A stretch of DNA of 64,000 bases from Dicaeum eximium (GCA_013396995.1 VWZP01005668.1:1318806-1382805); one strand, 5' to 3'; positions 11,901-24,497 are shown, numbered from the stretch's first letter. Notes: generated by a model not told the origin, from the letters alone. Numbers and translations are program-made.

Positions 11901-12958
11901 AGTTTTACAAAGAAATTATTGTTGATGAGGTTTTAGACCTTTTCTTCCTTTAATTATATTGGAATAGTTCAAAGCAAATGGAACACAGAGGAAGATTTCT
12001 GCTTGGTTTTGTGGACTTTTGATTTGGTCTAACATAAGAAATGTTTAAATAAGTGCAGATACACCACTGTTAAACTGACAGCAGTCACAGGAGAACTTCA
12101 GCATTCTTAAGTTCAATATACAACTTGAGATAATTTTCATAGCCCATTTCAGCAGAATAATTGCAGATTTTTTAATTTACTTTGGGAAAACCAAGTCACA
12201 TGTATCTTGGGGATAGAGAATACATATTCTGAATATATATACTTAGAAATAATATTAAGGACAACAACAACAAAAAAGAAAATTAAGGTATTTAAAAATA
12301 AGCAGTAATATTTATGTGTTATGTTAGCAGACCTGTCAAATATATGGTGCAGGCAATATTCCAGAATTCATTGTATAAAAGAAGAAAAATCCAATTATTG
12401 GTTTCCTTATTTCAAGAATTTTTATAGACTCATTGCTGTTTTTAATGAACCAAAACTGAAGATGAAAAACTTGGATATGGTACAGAACTTTCAACTTTAA
12501 AGGGAGGATTTACTGATTCAGTCTTGATCTGTAATGAATGAAAATGATTCTAATTATATGTCCTCATTTTAACTAAAGGGTTTTTGTAGTTCATTATTTG
12601 AACACTGGTTTAGCTGTTCGCTTACTCATGTTCTTATTTTTTTCATCACATTTGTAAGCCGGAGGTCGCATTTTTTAATTTTAAGGGATTTTTCTGAAAG
12701 GCAAAAACAAACAAATATATATTACTGACAACAGAATACCTGATGTCAGGCATAAAAAATGTTCTGTAAACATTTTTTCAAGTCTCTTTTCTTTCCTAAA
12801 GCTCCTCTCACTGAATGGACTACTGAAAGCAAGTTACTCACTGAGGTGGTAACCTGGAAAAAAAGAGTCAGGATACAGATCTGGCTGTGAAATATAATTA
12901 TCCAAGTCCAGGGAACCTGCTGTTTGCATGTGTGTTTAGCCATTAAAAAGTTATTACG
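8957..12958. other. unassigned non-coding DNA
   Basis: No coding region or named repeat is supported in these 4 kb. Moderately GC-rich segments at 9215-9430 and 10560-10780 carry frames of up to about 100 codons on both strands, with no recognisable domain or splice context. Confidence 0.55.
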
Positions 12959-13040
12959 CTGATATTGGTTGTCACGATAACACGAGGCTCTCGGTGTGCT
13001 GGGCTATCGTATGAGCAACCAACAGAGCTTCCATTATCAG
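12959..13040. other. nested imperfect hairpin, 82 nt
   Basis: Four stems nest in order. CTGATA (12959-12964) pairs with TATCAG (13035-13040). TTGGTTG (12965-12971) pairs with CAACCAA (13016-13022). ACGATA (12974-12979) pairs with TATCGT (13005-13010). The terminal hairpin is ACACGAG (12980-12986) with CTCGGTGT (12990-12997), one bulged G and a GCT loop. The first three stems are perfect, so up to 26 base pairs can form in 82 nt. It lies at the left edge of the CpG-containing LTR-like block. It may be part of a retroelement, a miniature inverted-repeat element, or a structured RNA segment. No known family is recognised. Confidence 0.7.
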
Positions 13041-13225
13041 CAGCCTAAAAAAAGAGAGCAAGGGTAGGGCAGGAAACACAACTCCTATGTCGGAGAGAAG
13101 GCAAGTGTGGGGGTCCAGGGCACAGAGAGTAATTCTCTACCTGTCCCGAGAAGCCCTCACTCTCAAAGGAGCACTGCTTTCAACCTTCGTCCCTGGAGAA
13201 AGTTACCAAGGCTTTGGGATGAATT
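13041..13225. other. possible ERV-derived flank, unassigned
   Basis: More GC- and CpG-rich than the surroundings (for example the stretch around CCCGAGAAGCCCTC). It sits between the hairpin and the LTR-like block. It could belong to the same element, but no boundary or motif proves it. Confidence 0.35.
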
Positions 13226-13522
13226 AGAATCCACAGGTGTATGAACTAGATTGTAGTATGTAGTGATCTAGTTTATCACAGGGTGAGAAATTTAGGGGTT
13301 TAAAACATAATATTAGAGTCGATAGGAGGCAAGATGGAGGATTTTAGGCGTTGTCTCATATCCTTCTTGTTCTTACTCACCTCCATTTTCTGTAGTGTTG
13401 GTGGCACAAAGTTATTGGTTAAAGAAAGCAGTAGTGTAGATGTTACGTGAATAGATCAATAAGAGTTATTGGTAGAAAAGTAGAAACAAAGCACGTTTTA
13501 GAAGGCAATTGGACTAAACAGC

Positions 13523-13529
13523 TTTAAAA
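13523..13529 (+). promoter_or_regulatory. TATA-like box in the LTR-like block
   Basis: TTTAAAA in the context CAGCTTTAAAAGACC, about 100 bases upstream of a perfect AATAAA, is the layout of an avian LTR core promoter. Confidence 0.4.
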
Positions 13530-13626
13530 GACCTTGAATTTGGGTGCCTGCTCTCCATTTTGTGCCTTGCTTCTCATATGCTAAGTCTGGTGTGCAGACG
13601 GCGTGCTGAACTGCTGATAAGAGAAA

Positions 13627-13632
13627 AATAAA
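13627..13632 (+). promoter_or_regulatory. AATAAA polyadenylation signal in the LTR-like block
   Basis: A perfect AATAAA hexamer follows the TATA-like box and precedes the U5-like segment, so it is the likely LTR polyadenylation signal. Confidence 0.45.
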
Positions 13633-13705
13633 CAATAGAACAGAGACCGAGAAATCAAGAGTCCTGCTCGTTTTTCAGCCCTGGCACAGAACTCGCAGGG
13701 GAACC

Positions 13706-13920
13706 CCCTCCAATGAGCCCAGGAGGAGAATTCCCACTCTTTGGTTCCACCAGAAACCCGATAGCAAGGAGTGGTAACCCCCAATTTACCAACATCAACG
13801 TAAAAAGGTTCCAAGTCTTGTTAGGGCTTTCTAGACATGGATCTTGTGAAGCCAAGCTTGCGGTCATATTGCCTGGAGCGCTCTCTTCCTCTGCAGATGC
13901 GTTACCTTAGCGTGTCTGCT
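13706..13920. other. CpG-containing flank of the LTR-like block
   Basis: Still CpG-bearing, then fading into ordinary AT-rich DNA near 13930. A minus-strand frame of 70 codons (13655-13867) has a central hydrophobic stretch and one N-K-T sequon. It cannot be assigned, and no retroviral gene is claimed. Confidence 0.35.
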
Positions 13921-15990
13921 CCTCTTTGATTATTCTTTGGATTTCGTTCTAACTTCTTCAGCCAAACAAAATGTCAACAAAACCCTCTTCTTCCCAAAGA
14001 AAACAATTGCACCCAACTTTGTCAGACATGAGGAATTCCTGCTAAGGTACTAACTTTTCAAGTACTCCTGTATTTAATTAGGTTTATGAAAAATATTTCT
14101 GAGCTTATTGTAATTACTTGAATATACAAGGGAAAATGTATGGGTGAGAAGCTACAGAGTTGGGAACAGATTTATTTCAGACTCTATTGTTTATTTCTCT
14201 AAAAAAAATTACAAAATTTACAGTACACTAACAGAAATAATAAATACTTTTAAAATTAGAAATGCACAATATTATATAAAGCTGAGTTCAGGATAAAGAA
14301 CTGACAGAATCAACTACCAAATCCAAATTAAAAAAAAAAAAAAAAAAAGAAGGAACCAAACAAAAACAATTACTGTAAATTAAGTATTCTCAAGGGAGAA
14401 TATTATCTTGCCACCTACTCAATAAAGGCATACTAACAATCTCTGGGAAAAAAATGTCTGGGAAAAAATCTGAAATGAAAATAACATAAAAATATGCATT
14501 AGAAAAGAAGAATTAGAAAATAATATAATAAATATTTTGCTTTCTGCACTTTAATTAGAGAAAGGCAGAGACAATTTATAATGTCTCACTTTTAATTTTT
14601 TCTTACACAGGTATCCCCATTCCTTTCCAGAGTGATATGCTCAGTATTTTTTAGATTACATGAAATAAAATAACTCACATGCACCTTATTGTACATAACA
14701 TGTGCAGTTATGATCTTTGAGCAGTTGAGATCTTCCAAGCATTTTTTGTGTGTGGGTGGGATAATGATTGTTTCTCAACCTGCCTAGACTCTTCCTGAAA
14801 CAAGACAGAACGAAGAGCATAAGTCAGATAAAATATCAGGTATTCATTCTCTGTGAACAACTCTTTCCATTCCAAAAATTTGTTAAAAAAAGGACACCAT
14901 GCCATTAAATGGTATCACATTTGTAAGATGAGTAATAGGTCATTAGAGGGAAACTAGTGGCATACTTTAGGAAAAAAAAAAGAGAAAATAATGTTCTTAT
15001 TATTTGTCCACAATAAAAAAAAATTGCAATAAATAAAATTGCAGAACTTTAGTCAGCTGTAGTATTTTTTAAAATGCCAGTGAAAAACTGTGTAGAATTT
15101 TCAAACCAAATAAAACTTGGTTAAAAAAGAAAGCAAAAAGACTTTACATCCAAAGTTTGTTTTCCAGAAATACAGCTCAGAGACCAAAGCTATTCATTCA
15201 TCTCCTGTTACACCTGGCACCTAGTCCTTTTGTTTGATAACTTTTTCTGTCAGATTTATCCACTTCCTTAACATACTGCTAAATACTGAATTAAGGCATA
15301 GCTGCAGCCTTGCCTGTCAGGTCATTTCCCGGGGGGAAAGCCACCACAGATTTGTCTCCAGGGCACAGGTCCTCATGCAGGAATTGAAAGGTGTCCCACA
15401 GGGTGAGTTACCAAGTGACCTGTAACAACACAGATGTTGTTCCCATATGTTTCAAAAATACTTTGTCCATCTGCTTCAATGTGCACATTATGCTGGAGAC
15501 AGCTGGCCAGCCTTCCAAGAGGGAAGCCAAAGCACATAGCTGCTCTCTCCTGACCCCTTACATACATGGTGCTACCCTGAAAAACACACCTTGGCACTCA
15601 GCTTGTCATTCAGTGAACTCCTGGATGGATAGGCTTTTCCTCCCATGCAGAGGGGAAAAACTGGGGGAATTCTTGTGTTAAAGTACCGTTGGCTGCATGG
15701 CAGAATGGGCAGGGAGACATTTGTTGTTTAGAGAAGGATGAAGTATTCCTACTGTGAATGTCAGCAAAGGTTGGAGTAACTAAGATTTGCCTTGTCATAA
15801 AATTCAGTAATATACTCTAAAACTTGTGAACTAGAGCCTCTAAATTCTGTTTCCAATACCCTTTTAAGCTTCACAATGGGCCCAGTCATGTAATTTGAGT
15901 GACCTTCATTTGAAACAACAAACTGATGCTACTCACCTTTGTGGAATGTCGTGCACTTCAACTTTTTCTGCACTTTAATTAGTGATCACT
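13921..15990. other. AT-rich non-coding DNA
   Basis: An A-run of about 18 bases lies near 14331-14348 and an imperfect 15-bp duplication (TCTGGGAAAAAA unit) near 14442-14469. No gene is supported. Confidence 0.6.
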
Positions 15991-16036
15991 CCAGAATATT
16001 AATTATATTAATTCCAGAATATTAATTCTATTAATT
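15991..16036. repeat. two-copy tandem duplication, 23-bp unit
   Basis: CCAGAATATTAATTATATTA plus ATT at 15991-16013 is repeated at 16014-16036 with a single A to C change. The near identity implies a recent duplication. Confidence 0.93.
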
Positions 16037-17024
16037 CAGCATGTCATTGCTGCTGAGGGGTAAAGGGTATCGCTGTTCCCCTCTTCAGAACAAAATTATT
16101 AGAGGCTTTCCTGAATTCATCATCAGTTTGCAATTGATTAAGTCAGTGTGTAATTGCTTTTATTCAGTGTTGAACCAGGTCCTCTCAGTTTTAATCCTCC
16201 CTCTTCTCTACAGCTCCAAGTGCCTTCAGTGTCACTGCCTCTCACACACATGACAATTTCACTTATGCTTTCCCATTTGTTTAAACATGACATTTTTAGA
16301 CCCATTTATTCTGCCCATTGATAGCAATATTGAGTCCGTTTTGCATTGGCTTCACTTTTTTTCTATTTTTTCTATTCACTTCACAAATTTTTCTATATGA
16401 AGTAGCTTACCTAAATAATGTACAATACATCCACCAAAAACTGTATTTACATTCCTCTATGAATGCTCTGGGGAGAATATAAAGTATACTGCCAGAGATT
16501 CAAATTTCAAGGGTAATAACATACAGTATTCAGTGTTACTGCCCAGTAATTTACCCCAGATAGACAGGAAGATGTTAGACACCTAAACAAGGCTTACCTG
16601 CTTATAGAGCTCATATACACAGCTCATGAAATCATAGTTGGGTAAATAAGCACTTATACAAATTAATAAATAACATCATTGTCACAAACAAGGACTGCCT
16701 ATAGCAGACTTAAGATACCACTGACTATTCCTGTATTTATATTTATTTATGTTGCTGTTTACAATAGTACTCTTTCAAGTTAGGTAGTCTTTGAAAACAA
16801 AATACAAAATGGTCCTTGAAAAACATTGAAGCAACACTGTGGAAAATAATTCATTAAGGTGAAGCATCTCAGGATTTTGTTAAAGGTGCAACACAATATT
16901 TAATATTCAGCCACATGCTGCAATTTCAAGTGTATGATTAACTTTCCACCCTTTCATTGTACTACTGGCTTGTTTCATGTTAAGATGCACATTTGCATAT
17001 TCTAATTATAGTCAAGTACAAAGC
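16037..17024. other. unassigned non-coding DNA
   Basis: No gene or named repeat is recognised. Confidence 0.6.
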
Positions 17025-17082
17025 TTACTGAGATCAGTGAGAGCCTTCCAACCGATTTCTACTGCTTCTGGATCAGGCCCAT
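17025..17082. repeat. ancient amniote interspersed repeat, short fragment
   Basis: The text CTTACTGAGATCAGTGAGAG, then CCTTCCAACCGATTTC and CTGGATCAGGCCC, matches a motif seen widely in amniotes (a variant of 'ttactgacttcagtg...ttgacttcaatggg...ggatcaggccc'). It is thought to derive from an old retroposon of the CR1/LINE-related class. The family name cannot be fixed from sequence alone. Survival of about 58 bases suggests age, and possibly constraint. Confidence 0.5.
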
Positions 17083-18494
17083 CTGTGACTGGATTAATTT
17101 CCAAGATATAAAAAAATCGACCTTTCTTTTGATACAGAGTACTAGAATTACATCTTGAGGCTGGTAACAGTCTCCAGGGTATCTCCCACAGGAGCTGGGG
17201 TGTTTTATCTGTCCCCTGTAGGCTGCAGGTGCTGCCCACTCTGAAAAAAATGCTGATCAATATCCCGTCTGTTTCTATAACATGAAAATCCAGATGCTCG
17301 TAACATTTTAAAACTCACTTTTAGCAGTCTTCCTTTTTCTTTGAAGTTTGTTTCTAAGTCTTTGTGAGGTTATATTTCTAAATTAGGTTACCAGAAGATG
17401 AAAATGAAAATGGATCAGAGTGGAGAAACAGAATAGCTGTTCTGATCTAATGAACATATGTCTCTAAAAGAAGCCTAACTGCTATATTAAACATCTAGTA
17501 ATTATAATGCTTTTTATTTAAATTTTTTTAACCATAATTTAATTATAACTCCTAGCTATGGATTTAAAACAGAAACACATTGGAATATGCTTATTCAGTC
17601 AGGCTATACTGTAGGTAGCAGTGAAATTGCTAACATATTTTTTAAAATGGTATAAAACGGTAAATTATGATTTTGAAATATTTCCTTGGTCTATTGTGAT
17701 GTTTAGTAACACATACGCACATTGGCAGAAACTTGCTAAATACAGAGTTACATAACTAAAATTCTGAAGCAAATTTCAGGTTCAAAATCAGAGAGGTGAA
17801 AGAAGGAGCCAATGAGGCATCCTGAGACATGCTTATTTTATTGTTTTTAATTTAATTAATTTTAATTTAATTAAAAAATAAAAAATTGTTTTATTGTGGG
17901 AGACTGGTTCTGTTATCACAATGATCATAGACAGAACTGAGAACATTTTTACACTGGAATAGCATATGGATTTAAATCACATAATTGCAGGTTATGCCTG
18001 GGTGGTGACCAACATAAACTGAGCAATAGTTTCTAGTATTGCTTTGACAAAAAATGAGAGCAAGGAAAGTCCAGAAGGCAGTAAATTTAGTTCTAGACAT
18101 TTCTACAGATAGAGAAAAGGAGAGGCTGTTTGTTAGTCTCCCATAAATTGAAGGTTACTGCATAAGCCTCAGAGTGTTTGCCATATTTTTACTAAGACCT
18201 GAAGGAATAAAACCTGTGAACAAAGCTAAAATAGGGGTGAGGGCAGGCCCTGTCATTGGGAGCAATGAGAGAAAAGATAACAGGAGCAGAGCAGCTTAAA
18301 CTGGGTGTCCTATCTGCAAGGGTTTGACAATCCCAAAGTGTGAGTGAGGTATTCATTGGAAGGGGCAGGAACCAGCTGTCTCAGCAGCTGCCTCAGCAGA
18401 AGACTGCAGAATGGCATTAGCTATGCATGAGAAAAATAGGTATTATACACAACTCACTTGTGGCTTTGTTAGGGTTTTTTTTTGGTGGTTTTTT
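17083..18494. other. AT-rich non-coding DNA
   Basis: Includes a low-complexity stretch at 17845-17890, where TTTTAATTTAATTA occurs twice. No gene is supported. Confidence 0.6.
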
Positions 18495-18495
18495 N
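18495..18495. other. single ambiguous base (N)
   Basis: An N in a T/G-rich low-complexity run. It is an assembly or base-calling uncertainty. Confidence 0.95.
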
Positions 18496-21400
18496 TATTA
18501 CACATCCAAAAATGCATTATATCTTTATATCTTCCAGGACAATGAGCTATGACTGAGGAGTGACATTTTTTACTTCTTGCTCGGATCAATGATTTCTAGG
18601 AATTACCAGTAGGGATAAAACTCAGAATAAATCCACTCCAAAAGCTTAGCTTTAAGTTAGACTAATTGCTGCAAGGGGAAAGGGCACGACTGGTTTAATT
18701 CGACAGTATGTTTTATGTATATATATGGTTATAGATTGGCATAATTGTTTCTGTCAAGTAGTAATTTTTTTCACTTTTCTTATATTTCATTTTCCTTATT
18801 TTTAGGGGTTAAAAAAAATTAAGACTATGAAATTACATTGCTCAAAGCAGTTTACCACATACTTGACCAGTCTTGTAATATTCTCTGAGCTGGCTGTTTT
18901 TGAACAATACCCCCAGCCTCTTGTTCTTGTGGGTGACCCTGAGTGACATATTTTGGTGTAGATCCATCCATTTATTTAGAGGCAATAGATTTCTCTCTGC
19001 AGTCTTGACCTTCGATTTTCTTTGATCTTCTAACATTACATCTTGTTTGCTTTTCAGCCATATCTCACACTAAGCAGAAGGCTACAGAAATAAAATTCCA
19101 TCCTTTTACCTTTTGAGTGACAGTGTGATATGGTGTGATGTAAATAGATTTAGACACCATTGACAGTGGGTAAAGTACCACAAATATTAGAAAATGCCCT
19201 AAGGATCTTATGTCTTCAATGTTGCTAGTATCTGAATACGCTGTAAAAAGTAAAATCCAGATCACAGGAAATACTACTGCTGTCCTAAAATGCAAGATAT
19301 CCTTTAAAATTAATCCTTATCACAATACTGCATCAGAAATATGATGAGGCAGATGATCTATGCCTGAATGTACTACTCTTCAGATGAAACACAGACTTAA
19401 CAAATAGACTGAAAATGGTGTTTCTGAAGATAGACTATATGCAGTAAATTGGGCTTTATTTTCTCCATTAAAATTGTTCACAAGCCTATTGTAACTTTCT
19501 CAAAAGTAAAAAAATAATGCTTTCCATTTTCATTTTAACATGTTGAATAATATTGTCAGATTTTTCTAAGTAGATATTTCTAAAAAAACCCAAAGCATCT
19601 CTAAATCATTAAAACAAATAATCCCTCCAGAAAAACAAACTGAATCTAAACCAAACCAATTAATTCTGGATTTTTGGGGAAGAAATGTATTTTATGAATG
19701 GATTCTGGTTATCTTCAGTTTAAAGGTAGTACTTAATTGCATGGAAGATGATATCTGAGAAAAAAGTATCTTAGTTTTAGCAATTGTATTCAAAGACATC
19801 AGATGATTCAAGGCACATCTCTGCTATTTCTAAGGAAAATTTCGTTATATTTTTTTTCCTTTTTTTCCCTGTCCAAAATGCCTAGGAAAAAAATTACACA
19901 GCCCAAAACACTTTTCAAAATTTCGCGTTTTGTTTTACATTTTTCAGGTCAAACTTTTAATCTTTGAGTCCAACCCATCAGCTTAGCCCCTACTCTTAGT
20001 GTTTCATTAGTCTGCATTTTTCATATCCACCTGCCAGTCATGTCCTACCTCTGTCTTTTACCTGTCTTCTCTTCTTTTTTTTTATATTAGGTGTAATCGT
20101 TCAGCATTTGTTATCAGGGTCACTCACATAATTTTGCTTAATGCTCTTAAGCAAAACAAACACACAAAGGAAAAAAAAAAGTGCACCAGAAAAAAAAAAG
20201 GAGGAGAAAGATAAAGGAAAAGCTGTCCTAGCATTCAGTCTGGAAAATTAGGGTATTAAATTATTGCAGTGCTGCTAAGTACGGCTATTTCATATTCTCA
20301 CTAGTTCCATCAATTTGGCATATATTTTGTGTGTTCTTTATCAAGAAAATATCATTTTTACATCATAGTGTCATCATAATTTTCCTCACATCAAACAGTT
20401 ACACTTATTGCATTAAAAAAATTAAGCCAAGTATGGATTACAAAAGCTAAAACTACAGTTACACCTAAAATTAGTACTCAAACATTAGAAAGTCTTGTCT
20501 TGATGAGTGATTGGAGAATAGCTTCCTGCAGTGAAATTTAACAAAGGGTTGCTTGAGCTCAAAATGGAAAAGTGCAATATTTCATTGGCCTGGAAGATAA
20601 AAAATTTAATATTCATAGTTTTAAAACTCAGTATGGTTCTCTAATTCAATACAGATGCTTGTAACAAGTCACTCAGTGTCTGAGTGACACAATCAATATT
20701 ATGCTTGTTTACTAAAAATCTTAATAATTGCTTCACTTATTCATCTTGGGCTGATGAATACTGAAATAGTTCCTCTTTTAAACTTGAACTTTCAGTCATC
20801 AGTCATTTTTATTAACAACCAAGTGTATCACAAATATGCCTTTCATTTTTTATACCAGTGTGAGAAACTAAGCCATATAATTCTCAGTAATGTTTATTTC
20901 TTTAAATATGCATTAACTAATGAAGTGTCACATATACTACTTTTGTAGCATATAACATGAGTGGGAAAACAGTTAAGTCTGTCACTTAGAAAATCAGAAA
21001 GATTCAGACCTTCTAGATTCCATCTGTATTGGGATTTACATGGAATAGAAGCATCAAAAATATACAAGGTGGACTTTGCACTTTTAGTGATACCTAGTGA
21101 AAGGGGCTGATATTCTCATTTTGAGACATGGTTCTGTTTCTCCTCCCCAGAGGTACAACCATTGGACTGGACAAGGCTTAGGTGGGGTTCCAGATACTAA
21201 GATTTTGCCAGACTGGGTTCCTGGAGAAGGAAACAAGATCTAGAGCCCCCTCCACCCTAGGGGGTAACCCATTTCACCAAGACACATAAATGGTACTTCC
21301 TTCTTCAGGTGCCTGGAAAGAGATACCTCTGAGAAAAGACCTCAGAGTAATCCTGAATTATGAAGAAAGGGTCAGACTATAAAGGTTTTACTCAGGTACT

Positions 21401-22347
21401 CTGTATCTTAAAGAGGATAGCCCACATTCTTACCATGTTGGAATGTTTTTGCAATTTTCTGATTATAACAGTCAGTATTCTGCTGAAATCTCCTTACTGA
21501 GAACCTTAAACTCATAAAGAAGTCAAAAAGAGATATAAGCATTGATTGACTCTACACAACCAGCACACAGAACAGAGATCCATACTGAATAAATTTTATG
21601 CCCAGGTAAATCCTACTGAGATGAGATATTATTCTGAACATCTAAAATTGGCTACCTGAATCTGAGGGGGTTTTTTAAATTAAACATTTGTTTTCAATGT
21701 ATCTTACTAATGCCCTTAGAAAATCAATGCATAAATTTTTGTACTACATAAAAATAGGATTTTAATCTCATTTCAAAGACCTTCCATATAAATTGAGTCC
21801 AAATATGTATGTTTCTAATGTATTGTGGGAATATGGGAGAAAAAGTCTAAATTCCTGCCAGCAATAGTACAAGTTACAGTAGAAGAGAGAATGGAAGAAA
21901 ATTTTCCTTTAACAAGCCTGTGGATACAGAAATAATAAGGAATATTACCCCATCTGAGTTACCCAAACAGCTGTAAATTGCCGGATTTAAAGCTTGTGCA
22001 GAAGCCAAGTTTAACATCTTATGTACTCTGCAAGCACTACAATGTGATTTTTTAATGATCAAAGGTGCTTGATTTCAATTTGATGACTTACTTATAGTAT
22101 GTCATGCCCCAACACCATTGTAGGTCAGAGATGCAATGTGAGTTCACAAGGGCTTCAACTACTAAATTGCTCATGCTATTTCCTCAGCATTTAGATCTTC
22201 TTTCCAGAAATACACCAGTTTAAGAAATATTAAACTTGAGATTACATAACTTTGATAAATGATGTGAGAATTCACAGCACCTAGTCCATTTCATACAGTA
22301 GTGCATTGAGACACCGACTACACACAGAACAAATACTTAAGTGTGTA
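18496..22347. other. unassigned non-coding DNA
   Basis: No gene or recognised repeat. A-rich runs occur near 20170-20200. The 21130-21280 segment is slightly GC-richer but unassigned. Confidence 0.6.
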
Positions 22348-22348
22348 A

Positions 22349-22397
<49 letters not shown>
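22348..22397. repeat. compound (AT)n-(GT)n microsatellite
   Basis: About seven AT units run directly into about eighteen GT units ending at 22397, followed by ATATATGTATG. The long uninterrupted GT part predicts high length polymorphism. Confidence 0.95.
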
Positions 22398-22398
<1 letters not shown>

Positions 22399-24387
22399 CT
22401 ATATATGTATGCTTATGTAACAGGAGCTTGTCTCTACCCTACAAATATTCTCACATCTCTCATATCAGATGCTTCTGTTTTATTATATAGCTCTGACTTG
22501 CATTTCTCTAACTGTGCAGGATAAAGAAGCCAAAGTTAGGATTAGAGGAAGCCCTATCAAACATGTCATTGCTTATGTTTGAATGGTAACCTGGCATTTT
22601 TCTTTTAAAGTCAGGTAACACACAGGATTGGTTGGACCTAGAGGTTTTGACAATATAGTTCATAGTGAGGTGTCAGCAAAAGTACATTTGTTATAATTAA
22701 GTGTCAATACTTATTTAGCAACTTCTAGTTGATAAAGTGTTAATGGCTCATGTAATGCCAGTTCTTTTCTATTTTGTCTCCCATTGTGGCAGCTATTCCC
22801 TGTCATTAGTATAGCTTAATATCAAAGTGATATAACTTGCAGTAGATTTACAGTTTGCATATGAGACTACAAAAGGCTGAAAATAATATTTTGTTTTCCT
22901 TTAGAGAACTCTGTTTCATACAGTGAAACTGAGAAGAATCTAGATTGATTTTAACATAAATTAGAATGATCTCTTCTATATTTAATCTGAAGTGTCCAGT
23001 AGAGGCATGGTACTTTCATGATCCCTGGCAATTCAACAAGGGCAGTTGGCCTGGAGGCAATTGAAGTAGAATGTGTGTGGAGAGTTAACAAGCCACAGGG
23101 GACCTGGAACATGAGCAAAGGCATAACCATCACAACAAGCTCATGTTTTCTTACAGCCAGCTTGCAGTTGTAAGGTCATAGGCTGTAAAGCTGTGGTTAG
23201 AGAGAGAAATTAGTCATGAAAACAGCATAACCCAGTGGGGATTCATAATACATGAATCAAGCCCAATTTTTGTTTGCTTAAAGGAAGCTGGCTTTAAAAA
23301 AACCCTTCTTAGTAGTATCCTAGTGGCATAAGCCCATGTTTGGGAGGGTTTCTATCAAGTGCACTATGTTAAATAATTTCAGGACATGACAGTCCAAAAG
23401 TAAGAAAAGGCAGGAATTCAGTGCTAGGGACACTCCAATTCAGTCAGGAAAGCAACCACACCTAGTAGGAGAAACTATGTAGGCTTCCTCTGAAAGCCAC
23501 AAACCTCTTCAAAACGCAAATTTTTTTCATGAGGTGGTGCCCACTGCAAAAGGAAATGCAGAATTCTACAGAATTTAAATTGTTAAAGTGTGGTCAGAAC
23601 ATAAAACCAGTAACAATTTGGGATATGTGTGTAAGTGTGCTGCCAGTGGGGTGTCATGAGGTACCTACCCTGTGATGATTCACTGCCATCAACACCTACA
23701 GCAAACATGACTAAATAAAGAGGCAGCAACTGCTCATATTTTAACATGAGAAGTGAGGACTTGGGAGGCAAACCCTAGCAGCACAAATCATCAATCTGAC
23801 AGTAGTTACCAGGCATCAGCCTGACACCAGTTCCAGTAGTTATGTCTCAAGGATATTCCTGGGGTGGAAATATGAAGATAGCAAATGCAGCAATAGAGGA
23901 ACTGTCACTGCCATCAATGCAGCATCTAGGAAATAATAGCTGGGATGAATATAGCAGTGCAAAGCCTGATAAGCAGATTGTGCATTTAAAATTCTGATAT
24001 TACAAGACAGCAGAAAAAATGTCTGGAGAGTTCATTTGGTAGAATTCCAAAGCAGTAGAGTTCCTTCATCTTTGTTTTCTGTAGCCCTTTTGCATGTTCA
24101 AGTAGCTTTTTTGTTGCATAACTCTTAAACTGAACCACAGTCACAGTTTTATTGAACAGAGATATACTTCAGCCCAAAGGAAAGCACCAGTGAGTCAGTG
24201 TTGAAAGAACAGTTTAGTGTAATGACAAGGTGGATTGAATGAGACACTACAAATAAATGAACATTAGTCAGCAAAAGAAGTCAACTGTTATCCCCACCCT
24301 GAGAACAAGTCAAAGGTGTAAGGACATATGAGACTGAGATTAAATAAATTAATAAACTATTTTATAATAGAAAAATAGTTAAATATC
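22398..24387. other. unassigned non-coding DNA
   Basis: No gene or named repeat is recognised. Confidence 0.6.
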
Positions 24388-24497
24388 AGAATAGTTTACC
24401 TAGGAAAGTTGCTGAACTTCTATTACTGAAGTATGTAAGGCTGGACTAGAACAATGCTCTTTGGAACAGCCTTGCTAAAGTCAGACCAAATGATATA
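24388..24497 (+). mobile_element. possible old CR1 3'-end remnant
   Basis: AGAATAGTTTACCTAGGAAA, then GTTGCTGAAC and GGCTGGACTAGAACAATG, follow the order of the CR1 3' untranslated region (the 'ggctgcccagggaggtt' and 'ggactagatgacc' blocks). Divergence is heavy and no tail is visible, so this is tentative. Confidence 0.35.

Larger units (their letters stand above)
13226..13705 (+). mobile_element. LTR-like block, probably an avian ERVK LTR
   Basis: The segment has LTR architecture on the plus strand. A U3-like region includes GGAGGCAAGATGGAGGATTT and GATGTTACGTGAATAGATCA. A TATA-like TTTAAAA follows at 13523-13529, and a perfect AATAAA at 13627-13632, about 100 bases later. A CpG-containing U5-like stretch ends near CACAGAACTCGCAGG. 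I recognise the general style from songbird ERVK LTRs, but exact ends are not established. A 7-base match GGGAACC occurs at 12911-12917 (directly before a TG) and 13699-13705, but the right copy does not directly follow a CA, so it is only a weak candidate target duplication. No internal retroviral genes are identified. Confidence 0.5.

Noticed and set aside
13655..13867. Minus-strand 70-codon frame with a hydrophobic segment and one N-glycosylation sequon, considered as an envelope fragment
   Set aside because: Too short and without diagnostic motifs, and opposite in orientation to the LTR signals next to it. No retroviral gene can be claimed.
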